Notes: generated by a model from the letters alone, not told the origin. DNA of 34,962 bases from Sphingomonadales bacterium (GCA_016872195.1 VHAT01000021.1:1-34962); one strand, 5' to 3'. Shown: positions 16,668 to 25,949, numbered from the stretch's first letter. Program-made: numbers and translations.

Positions 16668-17327
16668 ATGTCAAACCTGATACTCTTTTTTAAACAGGTG
16701 ACCTCTCTGCCGCTTTATAAAGCGGTCTTGTACGGAGGGGTACTGATCACCTTGGGTTGTCAATCTCCCAAGCAAAGCGACAAGGAGACCCTTGAAAAAA
16801 AAGATCTACAGAACGCCTCCACCGGTTCTTCCTCAACTGAAACTACAGGTCTTAACGAAGAAGCGCCCCCAGCCCCCCTGCAAGTGGCCTATGCTCGGGC
16901 TCTTCGTCTGGCCGAGCAAGGTGATGCCGCTACCCTTTTGCTTTGCGACTCCTTACTTTCTTTTCAAGGACCCCAGGGCGGAGCCGAGCCGTACTACTAC
17001 AAAGGCATTTATTACGAGACCAAAGGCGATATAAAACAAGCGATCATTTTTTTTGATAAGACCCTGGCCGCTGACTATACTTTCTATGAGGGCTACATTG
17101 AAAAAGCCGCCTTGCTACTTGAGCTACGCGAATTTACAGCGGCCGCCAAGGAACTGGAATTACTGCGAAGCCTTTCGCCGGGCTATGCCCCAGTACATTA
17201 TTGGTGGGGCAAATGGGCCGAGCAACAAGGTAAAGACCAACAAGCCCTTGAGCATTACCGCATGGCCTTATCACTCGATGGAACATTTAAAGAAGCTAAA
17301 GAGGCCATGGAACGGCTTCAAAAATGA
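16668..17327 (+). CDS. TPR-repeat lipoprotein
   Basis: The 219-residue protein has a hydrophobic N-terminus ending in the lipobox ITLGC (Cys31), so it should be lipidated and membrane-anchored. A Ser/Thr/Glu-rich linker follows to about residue 70. Three or four TPR-like helical pairs come next (AEPYYYKGIYYETKGDIKQA, YEGYIEKAALLLELREFTAA, APVHYWWGKWAEQQGKDQQA with ALEHYRMALSLD). Such proteins are usually assembly or interaction scaffolds; the partner is unknown. rpe starts 16 bp downstream, so cotranscription is likely. Confidence 0.75.
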   Translation: MSNLILFFKQVTSLPLYKAVLYGGVLITLGCQSPKQSDKETLEKKDLQNASTGSSSTETTGLNEEAPPAPLQVAYARALRLAEQGDAATLLLCDSLLSFQGPQGGAEPYYYKGIYYETKGDIKQAIIFFDKTLAADYTFYEGYIEKAALLLELREFTAAAKELELLRSLSPGYAPVHYWWGKWAEQQGKDQQALEHYRMALSLDGTFKEAKEAMERLQK

Positions 17328-17343
17328 TCTGTATCTTGCAGCC

Positions 17344-18000
17344 ATGCCACTGGTAGCCCCTTCGCTCTTATCGGCCAACTTTTTGGAGCTTCAAAAAGAT
17401 TGCGACCTGCTGAATCGTAGCGAAGCCGATTGGTTTCATCTTGATGTAATGGACGGGCGCTTTGTACCCAATATCAGTTTCGGCCCCATGCTGATTTCCT
17501 TTTTTAGAAAGGCCACTCAAAAAACTTGTGATGTTCATCTGATGATCGAAGAGCCCGGGCGCTATGTAGAAGCTTTTCAACAAGCCGGGGCCGACATCAT
17601 TACGATACATGTGGAAGCCTGCAAGCATTTGCACCGCAATATCCAACAACTAAAAACCCTTGGCGTAAAGGCCGGCGTGGCCCTGAACCCCCACACCTCC
17701 GTACATGCCATTGGCGATATTATACGCGAGATCGATCTGGTGTGTCTGATGAGCGTCAACCCCGGATTCGGAGGACAACAATTTATTCCGCATACCCTAT
17801 ACAAGATCCGCGAGCTAAAAGAATTGATCAATAGCAGTGGATCCAAGGCCTTGATCGAGATCGATGGAGGCGTTACGCTCGAAAACGCCCCGGCGATCGT
17901 TAAAGCAGGAGCCGATGTTCTGGTAGCTGGCAATACCGTCTTTAAAGCCGCCGACCCCCTGGCCACCATTGCACAACTTAAAAAGACCGGAGCGGCCTAG
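17344..18000 (+). CDS. rpe: Ribulose-phosphate 3-epimerase
   Basis: The start was placed at ATG 17344-17346, giving 218 residues, the normal length. The frame is open further upstream, but that stretch overlaps the TPR gene and has no family similarity. Conserved pieces are APSLLSANF, HLDVMDGRFVPNISFGP with the metal-binding His/Asp, CDVHLMIEEP, MSVNPGFGGQQFI and EIDGGVTLENAP. The enzyme interconverts ribulose 5-phosphate and xylulose 5-phosphate in the pentose phosphate pathway. An acetyltransferase gene follows after 3 bp. Confidence 0.96.
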   Translation: MPLVAPSLLSANFLELQKDCDLLNRSEADWFHLDVMDGRFVPNISFGPMLISFFRKATQKTCDVHLMIEEPGRYVEAFQQAGADIITIHVEACKHLHRNIQQLKTLGVKAGVALNPHTSVHAIGDIIREIDLVCLMSVNPGFGGQQFIPHTLYKIRELKELINSSGSKALIEIDGGVTLENAPAIVKAGADVLVAGNTVFKAADPLATIAQLKKTGAA

Positions 18001-18003
18001 TCC

Positions 18004-18462
18004 ATGCGCTGGGAGTTAAAAAAATTCAGGGAGCTTTCGCCCGAAGAACTCTACGCTTTGCTTCGCTTGCGAGCCGAAGTATTTGTGGTAGAGCAAACCT
18101 GCGCTTTTCAAGATCTGGACAATAAAGACCAACATTGTTTCCATTTATTGGGATACGAGAAAGATCTATCTGAGCAGGAAGTCCTTGTCGCCTATACCAG
18201 ATTGGTGCCGCCGGGTATTTCCTACGAGGCCGCCTCCATAGGAAGAGTAGTAACCTCGCCCGCGCACCGCAAAAAAGGATATGGAAAACTCTTAATGGAG
18301 CAGTCGATCAAAAAATGTGAGCAGCTATTTGGCGACCATACCCTTGTGATCGGCGCCCAATGCTATTTATTATCATTTTACCAATCCTTTGGATTCGTGG
18401 CTTTGGGAGAAATCTATCTCGAAGATGGCATAGAGCATATCGAGATGACCCGACAACGTTAA
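18004..18462 (+). CDS. GNAT family N-acetyltransferase, ElaA-like
   Basis: The 152-residue protein resembles ElaA: FRELSPEELYALLRLRAEVFVVEQTCAF near the N-terminus, then DLDNKDQHCFHLLGY. The acetyl-CoA loop is IGRVVTSPAHRKKGYGKLLME (R/QxxGxG/A-type, seen as RKKGYGK). The region around YQSFGFVALGEIYLEDGIEHIEM closes the fold. The acceptor substrate of ElaA-like enzymes is unknown. It starts 3 bp after rpe and is convergent with uvrA, whose stop is 8 bp away. Confidence 0.85.
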   Translation: MRWELKKFRELSPEELYALLRLRAEVFVVEQTCAFQDLDNKDQHCFHLLGYEKDLSEQEVLVAYTRLVPPGISYEAASIGRVVTSPAHRKKGYGKLLMEQSIKKCEQLFGDHTLVIGAQCYLLSFYQSFGFVALGEIYLEDGIEHIEMTRQR

Positions 18463-18470
18463 GCAGCTCA

Positions 18471-21329
18471 TCAACTAAGTTCGGATGCCAAGAAACGAGC
18501 TGTGTGCGTAGAGACCGATCGAACCATTTCTTCTGGAGTTCCCTCGAACAAGATCTTACCACCGCCATCTCCCCCTTCGGGACCAATATCGATAATATGA
18601 TCGGCCAATTTGATGATGTCCATATGGTGCTCGATGACCAAGACGGTATTGCCCCGGTCCACCAACCGATTCAATACCTCGGTCAATTGACGGATATCTT
18701 CGAAATGCAAACCGGTCGTGGGCTCATCGAGTATATAAAATGTTTTGCCAGTGTCTCGCTTAGACAACTCGGTCGATAACTTGATACGCTGGGCCTCTCC
18801 CCCACTCAAGGTAAGTGCGGATTGTCCTAAGGTGATGTAGCCCAACCCTACTTCTTGTAACACTTTTATCTTTCTGTATATATAGGGAACCGGCTGAAAA
18901 AATGCGATAGCTTCGTCGACGGTCATTTCCAATACATCGGCGATCGATTTTCCCTTGTACCGCACTTCGAGTGTCTCCCGATTATAACGCTTACCATTGC
19001 ATCGGCTGCAATGAACGTAGACATCGGGCAGAAAATTCATTTCGATCACTTTCATACCACCCCCTTCGCAATCAGGGCAACGCCCTGTCTTTACATTGAA
19101 GGAGAATCGGCCAGGGCCATATCCCCGAACCTTACTTTCGGGCAAAGAGGCAAAGAGATTACGGATGTCAGAAAAAAAGCCACAATAGGTAGCCGGATTG
19201 CTGCGGGGCGTACGCCCGATTGGGGCTTGATCGATCTCGATCACCTTGTCGATATGCTCGAGCCCACTGACCGATTGATAGGCCAGCGGTTGCTGTCTCG
19301 AGCCAAAGGCGTGTTGAGAAAGTATCGGATATAGTGTCTCGTTGATCAGTGTCGACTTTCCTGACCCGCTAACGCCTGTAACCACGATAAAAGTTCCTAA
19401 TGGAAAATGAACATTTACTTTTTGTAAATTATTTCCCGATGCCCCTTTTAGCAAAAGCGTCTTACCGGAGCCCTTTCGTCGCGCAGCGGGCAAGGGCAAC
19501 TTATGTTTCCCATTCAAATAGCCTGCTGTTAAGGTCTTGAGCTTTTTTACAGCGGCGGGTGTACCCTCCGCCACGATCTTTCCACCATGAATTCCGGCCT
19601 TAGGACCGATATCGATCAAATAGTCTGCGGTTAGCATAATATCCTTGTCATGCTCCACTACCAAGATGCTGTTCCCAAGATCCCGAAGTTGTTTTAGTGC
19701 ATCGATCAATCGTTGATTATCGCGCTGATGCAGTCCGATGGAGGGCTCATCCAAGATGTACGTGATCCCCTGCAACTGACTGCCGATCTGGGTAGCCAGT
19801 CGAATCCGTTGTGATTCGCCACCGCTGAGGGTGCGGGTGGGTCGGTTCAGCGTCAGATAACTCAATCCTACATTGAGCAAGAACTGCAAGCGCTCCCGGA
19901 TCTCCTTTAAAATATCCTTGGCAATGGCCTTTTGCTTGGCATCGAGTTGTAACTCGATACCATCGAACCATGCCGCCAGGTTATCGAGATTCATGGTACA
20001 CAGGGCGGCAATATTTCTGCCGTTGATACGAAACCAACGACTCTCTTTTTTCAAACGTGTTCCCTCACAGGCCGGACAGGGCTGTACCTCCATAAAATCT
20101 TCGGCCCATTCCCGGATGGAGTCACTATAGGGGTTGGCATACCAGCGAAGTAATAAATTAACGACCCCTTCGAAGGGAGCGGACGGATCGAACTTTGCAT
20201 CAGCAAAATCCATCTCAGAAAGCGTGCCTTCCGCATTTCCGTAGAGTAGTATGTTAAGCTGCGCAGTGGAAAGTTCCTTTACGGGCTTTTGTAACGAGAT
20301 CTTATGCTGCCGTGCCAATTCTTGCGCCTGCTTATACACCCATGCATCACGCGCTTCGCCTAAGGGAGCAATGCCTCCTTCGCTGATCGATAGAGAATTA
20401 TCGGGCATCAGCCGTTCCATACTGACCTGGTGTTGTACGCCTAACCCCTTACAGGTTGGACAGGCCCCATAGGGAGAATTAAAAGAAAAGGCATTGGGAG
20501 AGGGCTCCTCGTAACTGATACCCGTTTCTTCGCACATCAACTGACGAGAATATTGAATAAGTTGATTTTTCTCTTCTGTAACCACAAAGAGCAACCCTTT
20601 GCCGAGTTTGAGTGCCTGTTGCACGCTGGCACTAAGGCGCGGCTGCAAGTCTTCGGTCACTTGCAAACGATCTACCACCAGCTCAATATCATGTATCACA
20701 TAACGATCCAGTTGCATACGGGCGGTCATCTCTTTGATCTCGCCGTCTACCCGCACTTTTACGAATCCTTTCTTTCGCCACTCCTCGAATAGCTCGCGGT
20801 AATGCCCTTTACGTCCACGAACCAACGGAGCCAGTAAACTGATCTTTTTTGACCGACATCGTTCCATGATATTATGGACGATCTCTTCTTCGCTCCACTT
20901 GACCATGGGTTTTCCGGTCTCGTACGAAAAGGCTTGCCCGGCCCTGGCAAAAAGTAACCGTAAAAAGTCGTACACCTCGGTAACCGTTCCCACCGTAGAG
21001 CGAGGATTTTTATTCGTGGTCTTTTGTTCAATGGCGATGACCGGAGAGAGCCCTGTAATTCGATCCACATCTGGCCGCTCCATATCTCCCATAAATTGTC
21101 TGGCATAAGCGCCAAAGGTTTCCATGTAACGTCGCTGGCCCTCCGCATAAATTGTATCGAAGGCTAAAGATGATTTACCCGATCCACTGATACCGGTAAT
21201 CACCACCAACTGATTCTTGGGAATGCGCAGATCGAGATCCTTGAGATTGTGCTCTCGCGCTCCGGAAACAACAATATGCTTGTTATCAGCGTCTATAAAT
21301 GCGGTGGAGGAAACAGATCTACGGGGCAT
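18471..21329 (-). CDS. uvrA: Excinuclease ABC subunit A
   Basis: The 952-residue DNA-damage sensor of nucleotide excision repair has two ABC ATPase modules. The first Walker A is GISGSGKSSLAFDTIYAEGQ, the second GVSGSGKSTLINETLYPIL. Signature motifs are TLSGGESQRIRLA and TLSGGEAQRIKLS. Zinc-binding Cys pairs appear as CPTCKGLG, CPACEGTRL and CPDCEGGG/CSRCNGKRYN. Length is normal. A TATCTTTG element ends only nine bases before the ATG, suggesting a very short or absent leader. No LexA-like box was recognised. Confidence 0.97.
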   Translation of the reverse strand: MPRRSVSSTAFIDADNKHIVVSGAREHNLKDLDLRIPKNQLVVITGISGSGKSSLAFDTIYAEGQRRYMETFGAYARQFMGDMERPDVDRITGLSPVIAIEQKTTNKNPRSTVGTVTEVYDFLRLLFARAGQAFSYETGKPMVKWSEEEIVHNIMERCRSKKISLLAPLVRGRKGHYRELFEEWRKKGFVKVRVDGEIKEMTARMQLDRYVIHDIELVVDRLQVTEDLQPRLSASVQQALKLGKGLLFVVTEEKNQLIQYSRQLMCEETGISYEEPSPNAFSFNSPYGACPTCKGLGVQHQVSMERLMPDNSLSISEGGIAPLGEARDAWVYKQAQELARQHKISLQKPVKELSTAQLNILLYGNAEGTLSEMDFADAKFDPSAPFEGVVNLLLRWYANPYSDSIREWAEDFMEVQPCPACEGTRLKKESRWFRINGRNIAALCTMNLDNLAAWFDGIELQLDAKQKAIAKDILKEIRERLQFLLNVGLSYLTLNRPTRTLSGGESQRIRLATQIGSQLQGITYILDEPSIGLHQRDNQRLIDALKQLRDLGNSILVVEHDKDIMLTADYLIDIGPKAGIHGGKIVAEGTPAAVKKLKTLTAGYLNGKHKLPLPAARRKGSGKTLLLKGASGNNLQKVNVHFPLGTFIVVTGVSGSGKSTLINETLYPILSQHAFGSRQQPLAYQSVSGLEHIDKVIEIDQAPIGRTPRSNPATYCGFFSDIRNLFASLPESKVRGYGPGRFSFNVKTGRCPDCEGGGMKVIEMNFLPDVYVHCSRCNGKRYNRETLEVRYKGKSIADVLEMTVDEAIAFFQPVPYIYRKIKVLQEVGLGYITLGQSALTLSGGEAQRIKLSTELSKRDTGKTFYILDEPTTGLHFEDIRQLTEVLNRLVDRGNTVLVIEHHMDIIKLADHIIDIGPEGGDGGGKILFEGTPEEMVRSVSTHTARFLASELS

Positions 21330-21338
21330 AAGAGCTCA

Positions 21339-21346
21339 CAAAGATA
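21339..21346 (-). promoter_or_regulatory. -7 element of uvrA
   Basis: TATCTTTG on the minus strand is a perfect TAnnTTTG. Its last base is nine bases from the uvrA ATG, so the transcript would have a leader of only a few bases. Directly upstream is the small inverted repeat GGTGG-gg-CCACC (21348-21359). No -33 TTG is visible. Confidence 0.42.
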
Positions 21347-21383
21347 AGGTGGGGCCACCGCCAGCCCTATTTTGTGAAAAAGA

Positions 21384-21812
21384 TTAGAGAAGGCGATCGA
21401 TCAGCAGGTCTTGGGAAAAGTAATGATGCCCTAGACGAAGGGACTCTACGCCTTCGAGCAACTGGGGCAATTGGACCTTTTTATTCACATATCCGTAAAT
21501 ACCTCCCCGGGGCATACAAGACAAAAAATGTTCCTCTCCGCGATCAGAGAAGAAGAGAATACGGATATCGGGATTGATCAAGCGGAGCTTTTTTACAACC
21601 TGCCGAAGTTCCCCCTCAAAAAGCAGATCGTCCATGATTAGCAGATCGATGGGATGAGTTTTAAAAACTTGCATCAACATTTCTGCGTCCCCTGCTTCGT
21701 GGACTTGCTTTAGCTCGTAATGCTTATTGAGCGTACTACTCATACCCAACCGAAAAATGGGGCATCGGTCAGCGACAAGAATATGTCGTAATGGTAGGAC
21801 TTTGTGAAACAT
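21384..21812 (-). CDS. Stand-alone NarL-type response-regulator receiver domain
   Basis: From the ATG at 21810-21812 the protein is 142 residues. It reads like the receiver half of a NarL/FixJ regulator: ILVADRCPIFRLGM (one of the two acidic-pocket residues replaced by Arg16), phosphoacceptor Asp61 in DLLIMDD, Ser89 in ILFFSDRGE and Lys111 in YGYVNKK. The polypeptide stops at the point where the linker to a LuxR-type helix-turn-helix would begin, and no such domain is encoded in the gap before uvrA. It is therefore either a naturally single-domain regulator or a truncated one. A well-formed promoter ends right at this start codon, supporting the chosen start. Confidence 0.75.
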   Translation of the reverse strand: MFHKVLPLRHILVADRCPIFRLGMSSTLNKHYELKQVHEAGDAEMLMQVFKTHPIDLLIMDDLLFEGELRQVVKKLRLINPDIRILFFSDRGEEHFLSCMPRGGIYGYVNKKVQLPQLLEGVESLRLGHHYFSQDLLIDRLL

Positions 21813-21817
21813 TGTAA

Positions 21818-21846
21818 CAAATATAGGGAGACAATGCATCAACAAA
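21818..21846 (-). promoter_or_regulatory. Promoter of the receiver-domain gene
   Basis: On the minus strand TTTG (21843-21846), 17 bp, then TATATTTG (21818-21825): both elements match the Bacteroidota consensus. The start site would fall at or within a couple of bases of the ATG at 21812, implying a leaderless transcript. Confidence 0.55.
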
Positions 21847-21907
21847 AGCACGATTTATTTGTAACTTTTTTACTACAAAAAAGGACGGCTTACAAAATGC
21901 AAAACGC

Positions 21908-23320
21908 CTACTGTACCAGTAGCTTGCCCACCGCAATGCGCTCACCCACTGTCTTACCGATAAATACATAATAAGCACCCTTGCTCATGGCAGAAAAATC
22001 TACATCCATACTGCTATAGGGCCCAGTAATCGGAAACTCCCTGGTAAAGACCAATTGTCCGCGTTGATCGTAGATGTAAAGCACGCGCTTAAAATTGAAT
22101 ACGGTAGCACGACTATAATAACGAACCTTAAAGGGGCCGCTGGTGGGGTTGGGACTAATCCAAGCCTGCTCGGAGGCGGCCGCCGTAATTCGACGGCCTG
22201 GTGAGGTAGCCGAACAACCTTGTGGAGTCTGAGCACTCACGGTGTACAAACCCAGATCGTCAATTCCAATTGTAATAGAAGCGCCGGTAGCGCCGCTGAC
22301 AACCACTCCATCTTTTCTCCAGGTATAGACCAACCCTGTAGAAGCAGGTGTAGCCGTAGCGATCAGTGTGGTGGTCTTACCCGGCAATAAACTGGTATCT
22401 CCCAATACCTCAACACTCATTGTGGGAATGGGTGTAACCGTAACCGCTACGGTTTCGCAAGAACGAGTGGTACCGCAAGTACCCCCTTCGGTGCGCACAA
22501 AAAAAGTAGTGGTACTGGATACCGCCACCCCTGTTAAAGAAGGGCCTGTACCAATTCGCGTGCCACCACAACTGCCGCTATACCAAACCCAAGTAGCTCC
22601 TGTAACTAAAGGACCACTTTGTACATTGAGGTTTACCGAGGTGGGGCCACAAGAGGCGGTAACGCTACTGCTAACCGTCACATTAGAACCGCAGGTACCT
22701 ACCACAGCGGGGGTTCCGGTTAGTACCACATCGTCTATACGAATGGTAACCGTGCCTCCTGTATTGCGCACAAAACGCAGTTTGAGTCCGTTTATCTGGG
22801 CTGCAGCAGGCAATGAAATGGTTTTGGCTGGATACCACCCAACAGGTGCCGTGGCCGCTTCGTTGAACAAGGCCGCTGCCGTATTACCCAAATTAACCCA
22901 GGCCGTTCCATTCCAGTAATCAACTGAAAAATTCGGGAAAGCAGAACTACTCTCTTTACGATAGGCAAAATCCAGGCTCAGATTCCTAAAGGCAGAGGCA
23001 TTGATTCCCTCAATAGAAAATCCACCCGCATTGGTAGCAGATGTGCCGGTATAAAACACATTTCCTCCGCCGGACGCCGTGGGATAATTCGAAGAAGCGT
23101 TGGTGGTACGAACATCGGCAGAGGCGGCCTGTTCTCCATTGGAAAAACTTAGAACGCCGGCATTTTGCCATCCGGTGTAAGAGGTAACTACTGTTGTGGC
23201 CGAGGGCACGCCCATATTCTCGGCAAAGAGAACAGTCTGCGCTTGCGCAGCAGGGATACAGGCGATCACAACAAAAAAGCACAGAAAAGAATGGAGCAAG
23301 TGTTTAATTCGAAGGTTCAT
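21908..23320 (-). CDS. T9SS-exported multidomain surface protein
   Basis: The 470-residue protein has a signal peptide (ending near PAAQAQ, residue 28). Residues about 30-200 form a jelly-roll-like adhesive domain (LSLDFAYRKESS, FSVDYWNGTAWVNLG, GLKLRFVRNTGG, IRIDDVVLTG). Two Ig/PKD-like segments rich in Cys and Thr follow (WVWYSGSCGGTRIG, TFFVRTEGGTCGTTRSC; then LVYTWRKDGVVVSGA). The last 80 residues are a type A T9SS sorting domain (WISPNPTSGPFKVRYYS, VLYIYDQRGQLV, MSKGAYYVFI, GKLLVQ). It should be secreted and attached at the cell surface. No catalytic domain is recognised; a binding role is likely. It lies 30 bp after the hydrolase gene in the SusCD unit. Confidence 0.82.
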   Translation of the reverse strand: MNLRIKHLLHSFLCFFVVIACIPAAQAQTVLFAENMGVPSATTVVTSYTGWQNAGVLSFSNGEQAASADVRTTNASSNYPTASGGGNVFYTGTSATNAGGFSIEGINASAFRNLSLDFAYRKESSSAFPNFSVDYWNGTAWVNLGNTAAALFNEAATAPVGWYPAKTISLPAAAQINGLKLRFVRNTGGTVTIRIDDVVLTGTPAVVGTCGSNVTVSSSVTASCGPTSVNLNVQSGPLVTGATWVWYSGSCGGTRIGTGPSLTGVAVSSTTTFFVRTEGGTCGTTRSCETVAVTVTPIPTMSVEVLGDTSLLPGKTTTLIATATPASTGLVYTWRKDGVVVSGATGASITIGIDDLGLYTVSAQTPQGCSATSPGRRITAAASEQAWISPNPTSGPFKVRYYSRATVFNFKRVLYIYDQRGQLVFTREFPITGPYSSMDVDFSAMSKGAYYVFIGKTVGERIAVGKLLVQ

Positions 23321-23350
23321 AGCGGTTGATTGTACGATGAAGATTACGCG

Positions 23351-24322
23351 TTATTTAAAAGTTGATGTGGGATAATGAACAGAGCGAAAAAAAGCGCCGG
23401 CCTGCTTTGCTGTTTCAGCATTCGAATGGGCCACCCCCGGCAGCGATATCAAGGTCCACTGCAAAGGAGTCTTAAGATCGTTCGCCACCGTCCGCACAAG
23501 GTTGAAAAAATTCTTACCCCTTTCAAAGCGATTGGCGCCTTGCTCAGAATAGGGATAGCCCTTTTGAAAATTAGCACTGGTGGTATCCGTATCGGCCTCG
23601 CCCAAAGCAAGCAGCAAGGGCTTTTTGAAAAAAGGCGTCAACACCTTGTTGGCATTAGGGATATTTTTTATTCCAAATGGATAATCATTGCGCAGATCGG
23701 GCAGTGTATACCAGCCAGCATTGGCCAAAAAGACTTTGGAGGCGCGATTTTCGGGGACAAAATAGAGAAAGCGATGAACGAATTGTGCGCCGGCAGAGTG
23801 CCCCGATAAAAAATACTGCTTTTCGCGACTACCCAAGCTCTTTACGACCTGATCGAAAAGAGGTTCAATAACAGAAAAGGTCCATTGGTCAGCTGGGGCA
23901 AAGCGCTCAGTGGCTTCGTTCCATACGTTTCCTAAATTATATCGATCACTTCCCTTAAAGTTCTCTTTATCAAAAACAGGTGCGATCACTACCAACTGAT
24001 ATAGATCGGCCACCGAGGCCCACTGATCGATGTATCCGGAGGCATTTCGCTCGGCCCCGTGTAACATGATCACCAGCGGAAGGGTGTCAGGCCTATTTGA
24101 CGGGCTATACATCCAAACCGTCACCGAAGAAGGCAGATCAAGCTGAGATGAAGAAAATAAAAAAGATTGCTTCCCTCTTTGCAATAACGGGGCTTGTGCC
24201 TGAACAGAGAGCATCACTAAAAGCATCCCGCCCAATAGCGCCGCCCTACCCGCTGAGGCAAGAAGGTTCATGCCGATCAAACCTGAGGAGTGCTGTTTTT
24301 TATAATGCATGCTATTGGACAT
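23351..24322 (-). CDS. Exported alpha/beta hydrolase (PHB depolymerase/esterase-like)
   Basis: The 323-residue reading has a serine-hydrolase core: LPLVIMLHGAERNASGY (oxyanion region), nucleophile Ser in LSGHSAGAQFVHRF, a likely Asp in LALGEADTDTTS and His in LPGVAHSNAE. This layout is that of the extracellular polyhydroxybutyrate-depolymerase/feruloyl-esterase group. The start is uncertain: ATG at 24269-24271 gives a more typical signal peptide (MNLLASAGRAALLGGMLL..., ending VQAQ) than the one at 24322. It follows susD in the same unit, so it may cleave esters in the substrate taken up by SusCD. The substrate cannot be read from sequence. Confidence 0.78.
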   Translation of the reverse strand: MSNSMHYKKQHSSGLIGMNLLASAGRAALLGGMLLVMLSVQAQAPLLQRGKQSFLFSSSQLDLPSSVTVWMYSPSNRPDTLPLVIMLHGAERNASGYIDQWASVADLYQLVVIAPVFDKENFKGSDRYNLGNVWNEATERFAPADQWTFSVIEPLFDQVVKSLGSREKQYFLSGHSAGAQFVHRFLYFVPENRASKVFLANAGWYTLPDLRNDYPFGIKNIPNANKVLTPFFKKPLLLALGEADTDTTSANFQKGYPYSEQGANRFERGKNFFNLVRTVANDLKTPLQWTLISLPGVAHSNAETAKQAGAFFRSVHYPTSTFK

Positions 24323-24347
24323 CGATAAGCTTAATGGATTCGAGAAC

Positions 24348-25949
24348 TTAGAAACCAGGGTTTTGAACCAGATTGGTATTGGCCTGCACTTCCCCTACGG
24401 GAATGGGCAGAATCGTTCTGATATAAAAACTGCTGGTGGTGGCATTATAATCTACCAGACGAGAAACCGCATTGCCCGCACTACTGATCTTTACATAATT
24501 GGTACGAGTACGATTAAGATCGAAGAGGCGCTGCCCCTCGAGCGCGAATTCTCTTCTACGCTCTAGCATGATCGTATCGATATAGGCGTTCACACTGATC
24601 TGTCCGACAGGTGGCGTAGGCAGCAAACTCACTACAAGCGGACGACTACCCGTGGCGGTATCGCGACGTGCCCTCAACAGGTTGAGGTCGGCCACGGAAC
24701 TATTTAAAGCGGCCTGGTCGTTGGTAAGGGCAGCTTGTCTGGCCAGGGCCTCGGCTCTGGAGAGGTACATCTCTGCAAAACGTAAGACCTTTGTATTTTC
24801 CAAGAAGGTAGAAATATTGGTATACTTGAGTGCGAGTGGCACGTTCACTTCTCCTCCTAATGAATTACGGTTTCCTAAGGCAACGAACTCTCTTCTACTA
24901 TCAGTGGCGGAATAAGCCTCATACAGTCCTCTAAAGGTAGATAAGGTGGTACCGGTGCTGCGGCTATTCATACTTTGTCTTGTACCCAGTACTTCTCCAT
25001 AGCCCTGTTGGCTACACAAGTAAGAATAAGAATCCGTTCCGGGATTATCGTTGGTGTTATTGGCCACCTCTAAAATAGATTCTGCGTTACCCACCGTTCT
25101 GAACTCTTGTACCAAACCGGCATAAGAGTACAGCGTATAGCGACCTGAGTTGATCACCTCTGTGGCCGAAGCTACGGCAACAGGCCAATCGGATTTATAG
25201 ACGGCAATACGGGCACGAAGAGCCAATGCCGTAAAACGATTGAACCGAATACGCTGCCAAGAAGGATTAGCCACCCCATTGACGATCACATTTCCTGAGG
25301 CGGGCAAGCGCTCGAGTGCCGCATTCAGATCGAGATTGATCTGATCGTACACTTGCTTGGCCGTAGCCCGGGCAGGATACGTTACGTCGGCCACCGTTGT
25401 AACAGGATTCAACACCAATGGTACGCAAAGGTGTGAGCCATCGGCAGAAAAGTTCAGCGGACGAGAAAAGAACTTAGCCAGATCAAAGTAGACCATGGCG
25501 CGCACGGCATAGGCCTCTCCGATCAACTGGGTTAGCTCAGGCAATTCCAGCGGAGCCACGATTCCTTTTAACTTTTCTTCATTGGCAATAATAGCATTGG
25601 CATTGACTACGACGCGATATAATTGATCCCATAAACGACCTACGTTGGCATCGGTGGCCGTATGGGTCATGGTATTCATTCCGGTGTAACGATTACCCGT
25701 ACGGACGCTACGCGTGGCATTGTCAGACAGTACCTCAGGTATGACCATGGCATCACGCCCATAGTAGCTGTACGATTGCATTTGAGAGTACAATCCATTT
25801 ACAGCGGCCCGAGCCGTACTCAGGCTAGAGAATACATCGGTGGTAAAGATACTTTGCTGTGGACGAACATCGGTAAAGCTTTTCTTACAAGAGAGTGTCA
25901 CCAACGCCAGCAGGGAAACCAAGACCAACGAATAATTTTTGATACGCAT
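24348..25949 (-). CDS. SusD/RagB family nutrient-binding outer membrane lipoprotein
   Basis: The 533-residue protein starts at ATG 25947-25949 with a lipoprotein signal (LLALVTLSC, lipid-anchored Cys at about residue 21). The SusD N-terminal helical region is seen in AAVNGLYSQMQSYSYYGRD and AYAVRAMVYFDLAKFFSRPL. The C-terminal SusD motif is IDTIMLERRREFALEGQRLFDL with LPIPVGEVQANTNLVQNPGF at the very end. SusD proteins form the lid of the SusC channel and bind substrate at the cell surface. It lies 34 bp after susC. The name reflects the family; the substrate need not be starch. Confidence 0.95.
   Translation of the reverse strand: MRIKNYSLVLVSLLALVTLSCKKSFTDVRPQQSIFTTDVFSSLSTARAAVNGLYSQMQSYSYYGRDAMVIPEVLSDNATRSVRTGNRYTGMNTMTHTATDANVGRLWDQLYRVVVNANAIIANEEKLKGIVAPLELPELTQLIGEAYAVRAMVYFDLAKFFSRPLNFSADGSHLCVPLVLNPVTTVADVTYPARATAKQVYDQINLDLNAALERLPASGNVIVNGVANPSWQRIRFNRFTALALRARIAVYKSDWPVAVASATEVINSGRYTLYSYAGLVQEFRTVGNAESILEVANNTNDNPGTDSYSYLCSQQGYGEVLGTRQSMNSRSTGTTLSTFRGLYEAYSATDSRREFVALGNRNSLGGEVNVPLALKYTNISTFLENTKVLRFAEMYLSRAEALARQAALTNDQAALNSSVADLNLLRARRDTATGSRPLVVSLLPTPPVGQISVNAYIDTIMLERRREFALEGQRLFDLNRTRTNYVKISSAGNAVSRLVDYNATTSSFYIRTILPIPVGEVQANTNLVQNPGF

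Noticed and set aside
17053-17343. N-terminal extension of rpe to 315 residues
   Set aside because: The extension overlaps the TPR gene in another frame and has no similarity to the family; the 218-residue form begins with the normal MPLVAPSLLSANF.
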